This document shows, piece after piece, positions 1 through 11,607 of a stretch of 64,000 bases of DNA. The translations under genes were made by a program, and so were the position numbers. The stretch is from Meandrina meandrites (Eukaryota > Cnidaria > Anthozoa > Scleractinia > Meandrinidae). Within the stretch, counting starts at the first letter, position 1, and every line of letters starts with the position of its first letter. Below the pieces are notes generated by a model. That model had not been told where the DNA came from. It made no database searches and was given only the letters and a program-made list of their open reading frames with translations. The stretch covers positions 5,961,001 through 6,025,000 of the forward strand of contig OY855908.1 of NCBI GenBank assembly GCA_963693305.1, given 5' to 3'.

Positions 1-1613
1 CCAACTTAGACTAATGACATGTAACTTAAGAACGTCTTAAGAACGTTTTCAGCCTCAAATCGTAAAAAAAAATTAGAACGCTCAGCCTCAGACCGAAAAT
101 TCGACGTTCTTGTATAAAAAAATTGAGTGCATTTCATTGTTTTGGATTCAAAAATCAATTCCTTGACGAACAGATTACGCAATTCGTAATACGCACTAGG
201 CATTCAATTTCCATGATTAAAATACCCGGTAAAACAAAGACCAATGAACTTACCAAAGTTTGAATTAGCCTCTCTTAACAGTCTTTACAATTGTGCAATC
301 AGCAAGCTGCTGAAGGACAAAATATTAGGAATTAAAATCCAGTAATTAAACCTACGTTAAAAAGCCCATCCAAAAATGCAGTTACCTCTCTGAACTCGAC
401 AGCGAACTGAAACAAAACCTGTGCTAATAATAGATAACATTTACGGAAACAAAAGAAATTGTTCAAAGGGCAGCTTGCGGTGCTAACTAGTTTTAAAAGG
501 TCTTGAAACAATGTCATATTTTAAAATAGGAGTAGTGAAAAGTGATAAATGAAAAGAGCGGCTCAAGGTAACTCAAGTGTCTTCCATGGAAACAGGCAAC
601 CTTGGTAAAGCAATATTGGGATTATTGTACATTTCAGGTTAGTGTGCAGCATACAAACTGTAGTTTATTAATAAAAAAACGCCCTAAAACAGCATGAAAA
701 CTGAGTGGTTTTTTTAATTATTTGGCTTTTGTATTTTGTCAGTCACGTAGTGCGTCTCAGGGAGCGTTTTTGTTTCAGAGAGGCCGGCGGACTACGCTTC
801 TGCATAATTATCTTAAGCTTTCTAGCAATTAAGTTCTTAGAATCTCTGTGGCCTTTATGGCCTTTGATGTTAGCCTGGCTTGCTCCCGGGTGTTCGGAAT
901 TTTTATATTCTTGAGATCTCTGTGGCCTTCATGGCTTCTGATGCTAGCCTGGCTCGCTACAGGTGTTCGGATTTTAGCAAAATAAAAAACAGTATGTGAA
1001 AAGAAACAAAGCGAGTCGAACGGTCTAGAAGCGGCTTAAGTCATTGACGTTCATTTCCCACGTACCTCCCTTTTATCTGAATTTATTTGTTTACCAAACG
1101 ACTAATCTGGCTTTACCGAAACACGAATGCGAGTATAGTCTTCCTTTGAATTGTTTAGCAAAAGAAATATGAAGCCTGCAAGCAAGATCTTCATCCTGAC
1201 CAAAAGTGCATGCGTTGAGCCGAAATTGTAATAGTTTAGCATTTTTGGGCTTCTCGAAGTTTCCAGAAATAAAAATTTATTGTTTTCATCCTTTGTTACC
1301 TCTTAATTAAATCTTATATCTTGGTAAGACTTATTTACCGCCTATAGGTTAGCTCAGTTGGTGGTACACCGGACTATCGGAGGCCCAAACCGGACAAACA
1401 CACACTTAGGGTCTTAAAATAATCGAGGAGAAAGTGCAGCCCTGCAATGGCATCTGCGAATGGCAACATAGTGACAACGCGGATTTCATTTCGTTTTAGT
1501 TTGCTAAAGAAACTGTGAGATACTGTTTGAAGCTTCGTGAGATCAAGATGGCGGGATATTCGTCTCGGTCCATAAGCACGCAAAATAAGAGCGAGGCCAA
1601 TAACCCGCTTATT
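1..1613. repeat. Segmental-duplication block A, unit 1 (partner 48921-50730)
   Basis: Non-coding flank that recurs almost base for base from 48921 onward. It holds no recognisable gene. Two short minus-strand open frames (332-517 and 1374-1628) are conserved in the partner, but so is the sequence around them. Positions about 840-975 carry two copies of a roughly 73-bp minisatellite where the partner has four. Positions about 1346-1395 look like a tRNA-derived SINE head, with a box-A-like GGTTAGCTCAGTTGGTGG and no intact box B. Confidence 0.85.
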
Positions 1614-1980
1614 AGAGACCTTACGCAACAGGACGGCGACGCCGAGGACAACGCCTGGTGAAAAATGAATTTATATTTTACTCTAGAATCTCGCGATTAT
1701 TCAGATGTATTCAGCGTATCTGTCGGTTTAAGAACTGGCTCAAGCTAAATGTGTAAAGAGAGCGTTCTACTCCAAATAGAAAAATTGAAAATTTGCCGTC
1801 GTGGTTTACTTTGTCCAGAATACGCAGAATTGGGTCATTTTACGTTGTTGATTTGCAGAGAACGGCTAGGAAATGTACCAAGACTTCAAACGCACGTGCA
1901 GAGCTATTGTTCTGCTCATTAAGCCTTTTGTTTGGTGACGTTCTCGTTGCCGTTGCCGTCGTAGTTTGCGTAAGCTCCCT
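1614..1980. mobile_element. Short TIR element (MITE), unit-1 specific
   Basis: The ends are inverted repeats: AGAGACCTTACGCAA on the left, and AGGGAGCTTACGCAA when the right end is reverse-complemented. The duplicated locus near 50716-50722 lacks these 367 bp and reads straight through CTTATTATCC, so this is a natural empty site. The flanking duplication is about 3 bp (ATT), perhaps 4. A related MITE left end lies at about 27779. No coding capacity. Confidence 0.75.
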
Positions 1981-2170
1981 ATTATCCAACACTGCTTCGC
2001 AGAGTACAACTAACGCGCGAAACGATATTGTACTCATCCCATTCCCCCGACTGTGCGAAAGATTAAAAACCTTGGCAAGTCAGAATTTTGCGGAAAGGAA
2101 AACGTTGGATAATAAATCCCTCATTAGACATTTTAGTGTGTAGTATCGCTGTAAATTTTTACTCATCAAC

Positions 2171-3312
2171 CATTTTATTATATCTCTAAGACAGTACGCG
2201 CGCTGTGATTGGTCAATTTTACAGGCCGTTTCTACAGTACGGCCCGCGAAATTTGAGAGTTCTCCTGATGCGATAAGTTTTGTTTATCAAAATCTCTTAC
2301 AACGAAAATTTTGAAAGCTACTCTGAAAACATCTGCATTCGGACAAAACATTTTGAGAAACAAAAGCGAAAAGAACATGGTCTTACAAAATTCAAACTAG
2401 ATTTTTCAGATCTTTTAGAAACTGAAAGCGTCCCCGACCCCGAGCATCACACAAGTCAGAAACTTGACAATTTTCTTTCTGCCGAAAGGTAGAAAATTCG
2501 AATTCTGAATGAAAAAGATTTAAAGAGTTTTACAGCCGCCTCTCATCGCTCCCGGAATGAGAGGCGGCTGTATTCGCAGGCTAGTCGAGAGTAAACGAAC
2601 AAAACATTCAAAACAACGTACCTGCTGCTGTTCTTGACGATCTCTTCGGCAAATTTTTAAAGACGTCCGCTTATTATTTTGAAAACGGCCGGATAGTTCG
2701 AGTTCACCCCAGACAAAAGTTCGATAGTGTACTCATTTTCCAACAAGAATTCTGCACCAAACACCTCTCAGGACGACACAACAAAGCGCTTAAAAGTAGA
2801 CGGAGGTCTCTGAGATTTTTACCGGTTGTTTATTGACAATTTAGTTCACGTTTTCGACGAAATCATTGTTTGTTACTTGCGGTCACCGCTTTCTTCTCAG
2901 TAGAGTTGTTCTTCTCCGTTTATCGAACTTCACATCACTTCAGGAGTTATTTCAAAGTAATCTTGAACTGTATCCAGTTTTCCACAGAAAGGAGCTGTAC
3001 GAATTAATCGTAAAATTAAAACGTTTGAAGTTTGGATTCACCTCTCTGCGAGCCAACTGCAAACTGTTTTCGTAAGCCAATAAATTTCGCTTTCTTCTTG
3101 CATTTGACGCGCGCGTCATTCGAATGTAGCCGCGATTGAATTGAAATGGTTTCTTTTCTCCAGAATGAGTGATATAATAAATATCTTATTAACCTCGTTT
3201 TCTCGGTCCGTACTGTAAAATACGGATCCTCGTTTTTTCCCATCGATCGACGGGAAAAAACTCGGTCCGTATTTTACAGTACGGACCTCGAACTCGATTA
3301 ATAAGAGGTATA
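2171..3312. other. Unit-1-specific insertion of about 1.14 kb, no gene
   Basis: The duplicated locus goes from the match to 2170 directly to the match to 3313 (about 50890), so this stretch is an insertion in unit 1 or a loss from unit 2. It contains a short hairpin at about 2534-2580 whose arms resemble the ends of the 38586-39380 element (AGCCTGCGAATACAGCCGCC type). A second inverted repeat around 3205-3290 is built on 'cggtccgtactgtaaaatac'. No convincing protein was found. Confidence 0.6.
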
Positions 3313-4413
3313 TCTTGGCCGAACAAACTTGGTCAGTAAAGGATTTATTATTTGGCAACAACGGCGGCACAACAACAACAAATTTGCGGGAAAATGGCGG
3401 GTAATCCCGAGCGGGCAGGTAGGCCCATCTTGCCAACTAGGGTACGTAGTCAGCGAAATAATAAATATATCTTATTAGACATTTTAGTGTGTAGTATCGC
3501 TTTATATTTTTACGAGTCATGCAGTATTTTGGCGAGCCCGAAGGGCGAGTCAAAATACAAATGATGAGTAAAAATTTACAGCGATACTACACACTAAGAT
3601 GTCTAATAAGAGACTTATTATCCAACGTTTCCGTTTCTCCAAATTTATAAGAACGCCGAGGCTGACCCAGATGCTAACAACAACAACAAGCTTTATTTGC
3701 ATGCTTATGAGTACATAGAGTATTGCAAAAACGTAAAACTTAACTAAAGCGATGTCTTAGGAAAAGAAACAATTACGTATATGTTACGTAACTTTCATTG
3801 GATAGAAGAATATTTCGTTAAGATGAGCATCTCAAAATGAACTTCATCAGTTGAGTATTTAAAGAAGAACATGCTAATTGAACGTACTACCTGAGCTGAG
3901 CCCAAGACATAAAGCAATTTTATTCATTTGCATCGAACTAAACACACATAGAAACAGTGTGAATGCCTTTGTTTTCTTTTCTTTATATTTATATATCGGA
4001 CATGTATCAGTAACGGCTTTTATTGTACTTTACAACGTTTCAGGCTCAAATCAAAAAAATAATATGAATATCTACTGTTGTTTTAGCCTCGAGCGCAAAT
4101 CTAGACGTTTTTATAAACAAGGGTTTCCATCGACAGAGTCCACGCAACAGTTAGCAGTGTGAGTGCAAGATTGTTTCGTGATTGTAGCGGAATGCGGAGC
4201 ACCCCCATAGCAGAAAACAAAAGTAAGAATATTCCCGCGCCGATAATCATACCATTAAGATGGTTACCGCTAATAGTTCGCACAATAAGTGCAAAAACTA
4301 ATTACCAAAATTCTACTCAAAGAACGGTAACGATTTGTATACTATTTGAAACATCTCACTATATAATTCATTAATATAGGTGACCCCGCGGTTAAATTCT
4401 GAAGCATTCTCGA
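3313..4413. repeat. Segmental-duplication blocks, unit 1 (partners 50893-51564 and 53729-54147)
   Basis: Continuation of the duplicated flank. Its partner is split in unit 2 by a roughly 2.2-kb insertion (51565-53728). The 3980-4413 part occurs a third time at about 46345-46760. It is AT-rich with no gene recognised. Short frames such as 3878-4162 and 4159-4374 are not maintained convincingly across the copies. Confidence 0.75.
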
Positions 4414-5221
4414 GAAACTTAACGTCAAACCTTGTAAAAATGCTTAAAAGACCTTAATAAGCACTTTTCTTTGTTTTGAACTGAAGCGAAACGTCCGGTT
4501 TAACTAAAATATGTTTATTCGCAGTGTCAGCTTGAGAGCTAAAGTTTCGATAAGTTTTTCTTAATTGTATTCAAACTGTTAACATGGTACGAGTTTTTCT
4601 GGTATCTTTATTTTTGCCTTTATTATTCGATTGTTTGTGACGTCATTCCCCCCCCCCCCCCCCCCCCCTTCCTTTGGCTAAGCTGCGTCATAGTTCTTGA
4701 AAAGAGACGAATTTCTTTGGGAGCCTGGCTAAAGCAGGCTAAAGCACGTCGTGCTGCATGTCTCGTGTTGCTTAAAACTTTAAAGCTTTCTGTGACCTTG
4801 CTGGCTGCATTATACCCGGCATAGTCAATCGAACCCAATCGAACTAAATTTCAATCGAACGCAATCGAACTCAATCGAACTCAATTCATGGATTGAGTTC
4901 GATTGAGTCCGGCAATCGAACGAAATCGAACTCACCAAAAAGAAAAAAATCAATCGAACCCAATCGAACGTTCTATTTTCGAACTCGTGATTTGTGTAAA
5001 ACAGGCTTTGAAAATCCATAACCAGATCTTGGAAGCTCGAGTTACTTCAACCCGGAGTGTAGCGCACGTGTTTTTCGTAAACGAAGAAATTCCGCAGAAA
5101 TGGCTTCAGATGCGCTTTGGATTGTAAGCTTCAAATGTGTTGTAAAAGGCTACTGGAAATGCCACTTTGACGTCAAGGATGGCGAAGTTTTCAAGGTTTT
5201 AAAGAAAATAGGCGAGACAGG

Positions 5222-6143
5222 CCCCCCCGGGGGGGGGGGGTACTCCCATATATGGGCTATACGGGTATGTGCCGCTCAACAGGGTATGTTTTTTGCTTCT
5301 CTGACTCTGGAACAGGGTAAAAAAATCGTCCTTTCTCTCTGGAACAGGGTATATTTTATTTCAGGTTTGATTCTGGAATAGTGTCGAATTTCCCCTAGTA
5401 TCCTGATTAACCACGGTCTAGTATAGCTAACTCCGCTCCCCTCCGTCGCTTGCTTTGTGATATCTGCTGTTTCCCGTGGTATTCCACAAAAAAGGCGATT
5501 TTCGTTGCGTGATCGGTCACGTCACGTACGTTATCGATCGTGTCTCGCATTCAGTTTCTGTAACCTATTTAACCAGTACATTAACCAGTTGTTCATTAAA
5601 CAGTTGAGTTAAATAAATAAAAAAGGTAAAAAAGTTCTCACTAAAATGAGTTAAGTGCCTTGGAAAAACGTTTAAAGTTCCATACGTTTCGGGCTTAGCC
5701 CTTCATCAGTGGAAGTCAAGATTTCAGTGGAAGTCAAGATTTGGAAATCTTGACTTCCACTGATGAAGGGCTAAGCCCGAAACGTATGGAACTTTAAACG
5801 TTTTTCCAAGGCACTTAACTCATTTTAGTGAGACCTTTTTTACCTTTTTTGTATTTTTTAAGTGCCACGCAGCACAGGAAAATTTATTTTTCCATTTATC
5901 TTGAGTTAAATAAATGTTCATTTAACTATTAAAAGTCGCTCCGATTTCACTCTGGATCGCGTACGCATTAGTTGCTTTGCTTCAAGTCTGGAACAGGGTA
6001 CCATTTTTACAATTTTTCTCTGGAACAGGGTCGCAAATTCATCATTTTTACTCTGGAACAGGTCAAGAGTCTCAGGGAGTCAGCGGCTCACCCCCGTAGT
6101 AAAATTAAAGGAGTACCCTCCCCCCCCCCCCCCCCCCCCCCCG
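5222..6143. mobile_element. G-run/C-run bounded repeat element
   Basis: It begins with a CCCCGGGGGGGG run followed by 'tactcccatatatgggc' and ends 'ggagtaccctcc' followed by a C-run. It has internal copies of a 'tctggaacagggt' motif near both ends, so the halves are inverted-repeat-like. I associate this pattern with common anthozoan repeats. It is interrupted by the palindrome at 5612-5868. Homopolymer lengths are probably unreliable. Confidence 0.55.
5612..5868. repeat. Near-perfect palindrome, about 125-bp arms
   Basis: The arms read from 'ggtaaaaaagttctcac' inward to 'cttgacttccactgatga' and back out, with only a few bases at the centre (about 5741). Each arm contains CTGATGA, a GGGC/GCCC mini-stem and GAAAC, which resembles the conserved core of a hammerhead ribozyme. 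A complete hammerhead fold could not be drawn because no cleavage-site stem was found next to it. Confidence 0.65.
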
Positions 6144-7679
6144 GGGACAGGCCGTACATTCCGAATTGCAAACGTGTGTTAAAGAATATTTTATGAAATT
6201 CTAGCCCTCGTATGAGTAACGCAAACAAGCGTTACAGAAAGCCGAACAAACAACCTTGTCACGTTAATCTCTGCACGTGTTTCGGGCAAAAGTTCCCACG
6301 AGAAAAATGTGATTATCAAAAGAGTTTCCTTGCGTGTTTTACGCTATCTTTTGGCAAGAAAAATGATTTCCTTTTCGGTAACCCACAACGCGGTCCAGGA
6401 GATCGGTTAACCTTTGAACATTAGAAAAACAAGTGACCGACATAATCAAAGGAACCCGGGGCGGCATCTGACCCGCGGGGTTAACTCGCCAAGGTTGTGC
6501 ACCTAGGAATATCGCTAGGAATATTTGTTGATTAGTTTTAAGTAATTCATAGGAATATTTGTTGTTTAGGGTTAGTAATTTAGCAATGTAAGCTTTCTCA
6601 GAGTTAGTACGTGCACGTATGATCTAGGGACTACGGAAACCGCGGTTCCCATGATCATACGTGATCGAGATAATTCTCGCTATCTCTTGGCCAAGCCCAA
6701 AACGCCGTTTACCGCAAGCATCGTTGTTTCTTTATTCTTTGTCATATTTCGGAAACACCGTATTAGCCAATCACTGTAAAGCTTGCTAGTGCGTAGCTAT
6801 ATAATCGCGAGTTTTAGTTTGTAAAAGTTAGGTTAGAGACAGAGATTAGAGACGAAGAGACGGAGTAGAGAAGAGCGCAGAGTACTCTAACACCTCTGCC
6901 CAGCATTAAAGTTTGTCGTCCAAGTACACACGTTTGCTGATTTGTCCCCTCGTCCTTTCGAACTAAAATCTGTTTGGTAACACGTGCACGGACAATTAGG
7001 TCACCTTCAACGTGTTCTGTTCTGTTCTGTTCTGTTCTGTTCTGTTCTCTTAAATGCCGTGGACAGTTTATAAATGAGGTTTCTATTATAAGAATAAATT
7101 GTAAAAACGCACAAGAAAAACCTGTTTTGATGGGCATGCTTTGGGGTTGCTTTGGGCTTGCTTTGTATAGGTTTACCAGAGCCAATCAAACGCAATCCAT
7201 TTAATTTTGTTCGATTGAGTTCGGTTTCCGAACCCAATTGAACACAATCAGATGGATTGAGTCTGTTGAGTTCGATTTTTTCGAAAATCGATATCCGGGA
7301 GTGAAGCGAGCCGAGAAGGGCCTGAGGGAGAATTAAAATCGGGAGAGCCTGCAGACCAGATTCTGGTGCAACCGCTGATTGGTCAGATTACTGATTGTTG
7401 ACGGGTCTTATTGACATCTTGATTTTGCCGACGCCATGAGACGCGATACGATCGAAATTTGCATTTCGGCTCAGCGAAGTGTAAACATGATGGTGTCTTC
7501 TGGCGGTGGGCGAGTTACAGATGATCTGTTTCAAAGAGTATTAAGCGAGGGAATTCGTCCACATAAGACAGTCAGAAACGTCGCTTGCGATCTCTGGCGT
7601 AGTAGAAAGGAAGTGACAGGCCTACACGGAACCCTACGTTCGTGAAATTTGTACATTTGCCGTTCTGTATTGGATTTAG

Positions 7680-8176
7680 CACAGGTAGCCCAAGCTCGAT
7701 ATATGAGTAGCTTTCATGTTGACCTTTGCATTGTAACGTAATTCGAGCAATTTGCATATTTATAAGGGTTTGTATGGGGAAAGAAATAAAGCCGAAAAGA
7801 ACGAAAAATTAACCGTTGAATTACAATAAAAACTGCTCACCTGAACTCTTGCGTTACTTTTCCTGTGTGCTGTGTGGTTTTTTAACCGATTTGGTGCGAT
7901 TTAGTGCAGTTTTAGTTCCAATGGTTGCTCAACCATTGGAACTAAAACTGCACTAAATCGCACCAAATCGGTTAAAAAACCACACAGCACACAGGAAAAG
8001 TAACGCAAGAGTTCAGGTGAGCAGTTTTTATTGTAATTCAACGTTAATTTTTCGTTCTTTTCGGCTTTATTTCTTTCCCCATACAAACCCTTATAAATAT
8101 GCAAATTGCTCGAATTACGTAACAATGCAAAGGTCAACATGAAAGCTACTCATATATCGAGCTTGGGCTACCTGTG
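7680..8176. mobile_element. Foldback element, about 245-bp inverted arms
   Basis: The left arm (from CACAGGTAGCCC) and right arm (ending GGGCTACCTGTG) are complementary over almost their whole length. I noted only a base substitution and a one-base indel. The centre is at about 7928. The palindrome is flanked by GATTTAG on both sides (7673-7679 and 8177-8183), a 7-bp target duplication (8 bp if the shared G is counted). This favours a transposed foldback element over an assembly artefact. No coding sequence. Confidence 0.75.
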
Positions 8177-8777
8177 GATTTAGTCGTCCAACTTATTTCG
8201 CTTCTCACTTGTTTATAAAGGGTACTACATGCTGCCAGCTGTATTATTAGGAGGCGTTTAACAGTTTTAAGCTGAGTAGAGCCGCGAGACTGCCCAGCGA
8301 AATATGTAGAGGTCATAGGTCTGCACGGTTTTCCGTCAATAGAGTTTGACACCTCTGTAAATTTGTCATATGTATTGTTATTACGGTTTGTTTTGGCTGA
8401 TTCATATTTGCAAGATATGTTAAGGTCACAAAATGTTCGTTCTGGAAGGACAAGATCTTAAATTTTCCGCGAAGATGTAACACCGGGCCCGGCTGGTTAC
8501 ATGTATTTTTGTTGCAAGATGTGTTGCTTCCTTCACGGATGACATATTTATTTTTGTCCAGTTGTTGTTGTGGAATATTCATCGATGCCTTGATTTCTCC
8601 TCCAAAGTAAGGAATTTTCACGGTTTTCCTCGTTTGCTTCATGGGTAAATGTAAGTGTTCTGCAATAACTTTTTGTCTTTGAGTGAGGCGCTTTATCCGC
8701 AGCGACGCTATCATCTTTTGTATTTCGCTTAACCGAAGGTGTTACTCCTTTCAAGTTAACGACAGATTAATGACAGG

Positions 8778-8958
8778 TTAATAGGCCATATTCGTATTCT
8801 CGGTATTGGACTGGAACTAGCTTGTAATGGAGGCTTATGCGGGTTAATCTTTTCACATGCAAATCACATGAAGCTCTTTTTAATGATATTCCCCCGCATT
8901 AGCCTCCATTGCAAGCTAGATCCAGTCCAATACCGAGAATACGAATATGGCCTATTAA
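8778..8958. repeat. Hairpin repeat, about 75-bp arms
   Basis: 'ttaataggccatattcgtat' and its continuation to 'aatggaggcttatgcggg' return in inverted form from about 8893 to 8958, with a 40-bp loop. It is MITE-like; no target duplication could be assigned. Confidence 0.6.
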
Positions 8959-9205
8959 ACGGGGGCGGAATGGCGGCTACAATACTTTGTCAACAGGCTC
9001 TCCCCCTCTCCCTCTCTCCCCACCTTTTCCCCTTCCCCCACCCCCACCTTTCTTACCGCTTTGCCTGTTCACAGGCTAGAAAATCGAACTCACTGAAAGT
9101 CTGGTGTTCGATTTCGTTCGATTGCCGAACTCAATCGAACTGAATTCACGGATTGATTTCGATTGAGTTCGATTTTCGAACGTTCGATTGACTATGCCGG
9201 GTATA

Positions 9206-10190
9206 ATTGTTGCGTGCCTTTCATAACTCGATTAACTCAGATCTCCGGTCAATCTTAGCTTCGGACAATCTTGTTCTCGATTCTATGTGTCCAGAAGAAG
9301 GACTATTATCTCAATACCCTTGTCATTTGCTGTTTAATCAGTTTAATATTTCATTTAGTTCTTCTCGTTCAGCATGTAAAACCCTATACACCAATAGCGC
9401 CAATCACAATCGCAACAGGAGACAACTAGGTTGACATCTGTTTTTTTATTCACATCGATAAAATCTTTTGATTGCTTTTTTGACATTTTTTGCTGGTCTT
9501 CAAGGAAAACTAAACGAGCCTTGATCGTGTAAAGAGAACAGATGATGTCCCCAGGGTTTAAAAAATAACCACAAACAATATCACCAGCGTTTGTCAACAT
9601 TTCTTGGAGAAAGAACACATATATTGTCCCGCCAATTTACAATATTTAAAAATAGTATTTATTTTGTTACTTCGTGACCTCTCCGCCAAAGCTACCTCAG
9701 GTAACACGAGACAAAAAATAGAACCACTGTATTTCAACAATCACATCACCAACGTATATATTTGGAATTACCTAAATTTCTAGTAAATTGTTTCTTACTC
9801 CTTTAGACTCAATCACAAACCTTATGTAATGTATTTCAGGAAGTACTACCCTGATCGAACCTCTCCGCCGCAGTCCAACAGTACAAGACAAAACATCTGT
9901 TTCTTAATTCACTTCGATAAAATCTGTTAATCACATTCTTGACATTTTTGGCGGTATTACAAAGTAAAACCAATTAGCAACATCCGTGTAAGAGCACACA
10001 TAATGTCCCAGCATTTAGAATTAACTCAATACATTGTCACCCGCGTATGAAATAAATACCTGAAAACTTTTCTTCGAGCAAGAACACATATAATGTACCA
10101 CAAATTTACCATAAATATATATATCCATTACTTTAACCTTGTTCACCTGTCGCTTCGTAAACACACGTGAGGTCTTACACGAAGTACTAC
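9206..10190. repeat. AT-rich region with a diverged tandem repeat of about 465 bp
   Basis: Segments around 9430-9620 and 9890-10080 share order and wording ('acatctgtttttttattcac' against 'acatctgtttcttaattcac'; 'gagaaagaacacatata' against 'gagcaagaacacatata'). This indicates an old tandem duplication with a period of about 465 bp. The first 90 bases match 48121-48200. No supported gene; the 9355-9618 minus frame runs across the repeat and has no recognised domain. Confidence 0.5.
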
Positions 10191-10192
10191 CT

Positions 10193-11080
10193 GCGCCAAA
10201 GCTACCCACACCAAATTTTCGTGTTACCATGATAAAACGAGACAAAAAGGTGAGCAGGATTCCTTTGATTCTCACATACCATCCTCTAAACAATAGAATC
10301 AAACGAATCTTGCAAGACAACTTCAAGGTAATCACAGACGATCCTGCAACCAGACAGATCTTTCCTCATCCACTGATTATAGCGCATCGAATGGATAAAA
10401 CATTGCTGGTTCACACAGCCGACAAGCAAGCTACAACACGTGCAGGCTCTTATCCCTCTGAACACTCCCGCTGCCGTACTTGTGGCCACATTTTAAGCGA
10501 CATCAACTTTCGGGGGCCAAAGGACGCCATTACCATCCAAGAACCTTTTACTTGTTCGTCCTCTGGACTTATTTATTGCATCTCCTGCCGTCGCTTCCCC
10601 GTCATTTACATCGGCGAAACTGGGCGTACTGTGAGAGAACGTTTTGGCGAAAATCTTCGAAGCATCAATAAGGGTGGAGGGGGACTTTGAGGGGGGTCTG
10701 AACCTCCCGCTTCCCGCACCTTTTTCTCCCGCCTCTTACCCTTTTCTGTAGCCAGTCTCTCCGTCTGTGTCTCATATCTATTCCGAAATATCATGAAATG
10801 TTGCGACCTTAAGAATCACGCTTCCCGCCCTCTCTCCTCCAGGTTCCCGCACCTTTTTTCCCGGGCTCCCGCCCCCTGTCGCCCTCCACATAAGAGTGCG
10901 CCTGGATTCCCCGTTGCAGAGCATTTCAGCTCCAACGGACACACCGCAGCCGACGCACAGGTCCGCGGCGTAAAACTCTGCGGCGGGAACAAACAGAGAA
11001 AGAGGCAGGAGATGCGTCTCGTTTTCCAGCTTGGAACCTGCCAGCCGCGCGGCCTCATTTCAGACTTTCATTTTTACTGA
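10193..11080 (+). pseudogene. Penelope-like element fragment (GIY-YIG endonuclease end), interrupted
   Basis: The frame from about 10193 to 10670 encodes a Penelope-type C-terminal region: a segment with YHPLNNRIKRIL, a cysteine pair (CRTCG), then a GIY-YIG-like endonuclease start (GLIYCISC followed by YIGETGRTVRERF). The reading frame then runs into about 220 bp of unrelated purine-rich and C-rich sequence (about 10671-10893) and resumes in another frame with AEHFSSNGHTAADAQVRGVK, ending in a stop at 11078-11080. The duplicated copy at 55868-56178 lacks the 220-bp block, so that block is an insertion. No reverse transcriptase core lies upstream. The element is 5'-truncated and dead. Penelope-like elements normally pair RT with this endonuclease; the family assignment rests on motif recognition. 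Confidence 0.7.
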
Positions 11081-11607
11081 GGTTCGCGAGCGCGCGAGCC
11101 AGAGAGACTAACGTTTCAAATTTGAAATAATATATAGATTTAGGCAGGCCTAAAAGCGGAGCTCCCATTTATTATTATTTTTTTAGCTTATGCAGTGGCC
11201 CATAAGGGTTCAAAATAAATTAATTTTCAATCGCTCATGGTTAAACTTAATATCTTACATGTAAAAACCTCGCAGAGCCTCGGTTCGGATTTTCACAAGT
11301 TCGAATAAAAACTAAGGTATGTAAGGCGAGGTTTCATGTTCAAGGTTCGTTGTTCTCAAGTATAAACTAGGGATAGTTGACACTACAGCTGCCCCAGATG
11401 TTGTTCTTTTCTTTTTCAGCGTATCCGTTACTACAGTCAATTCTTCCACTTGACATTTTTGCCTCGCGGAAGGGACTCTCATATGGAAGGGGGGATGCTT
11501 GTCGGGAATTTTGAATTTAACTCCTCAAAGAGACCAATCTGGGCGTGGCCAGACCTTATGCAAACTCCTAAAAGAGACCAGTTTAAAATTCAGACAAATA
11601 AAAAGTA
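11081..11607. repeat. Duplicated flank with a GGAGCTCC-type repeat end
   Basis: Positions 11130-11170 contain 'aggcctaaaagcggagctcc', the inverted form of the right end of the insertion at 51565-53728. From about 11270 to 11607 the sequence matches 57255-57570 in unit 2. No gene seen. Confidence 0.6.

Larger units (their letters stand above)
4815..9201. mobile_element. Composite 4.4-kb TIR element with CAATCGAAC-rich ends
   Basis: The ends are CCCGGCATAGTCAATCGAAC on the left and its inverted form ending GACTATGCCGGG on the right. They are flanked by TATA on both sides (4811-4814 and 9202-9205), a candidate 4-bp target duplication. Arrays of CAATCGAAC-type motifs follow both ends (4829-4970 and about 9100-9190). 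The interior is a nest of other repeats: a G-run/C-run element (5222-6143), a palindrome (5612-5868), a TGTTC microsatellite (7017-7047), a foldback element (7680-8176) and a hairpin (8778-8958). A 69-residue frame at 7436-7645 is unassigned. No transposase was recognised. Confidence 0.6.

Noticed and set aside
1346..1395. tRNA gene
   Set aside because: Only a box-A-like half is tRNA-like. No B box follows, and the same truncated form recurs at about 50450 as part of the duplicated repeat.
7684..8173. Palindrome as assembly artefact
   Set aside because: The flanking 7-bp direct repeat and the small differences between arms favour a real foldback insertion, although long-read confirmation remains desirable.
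10606..11058. Minus-strand frames with proline-rich and arginine-rich stretches
   Set aside because: They are antisense to the Penelope fragment and the inserted C-rich block.
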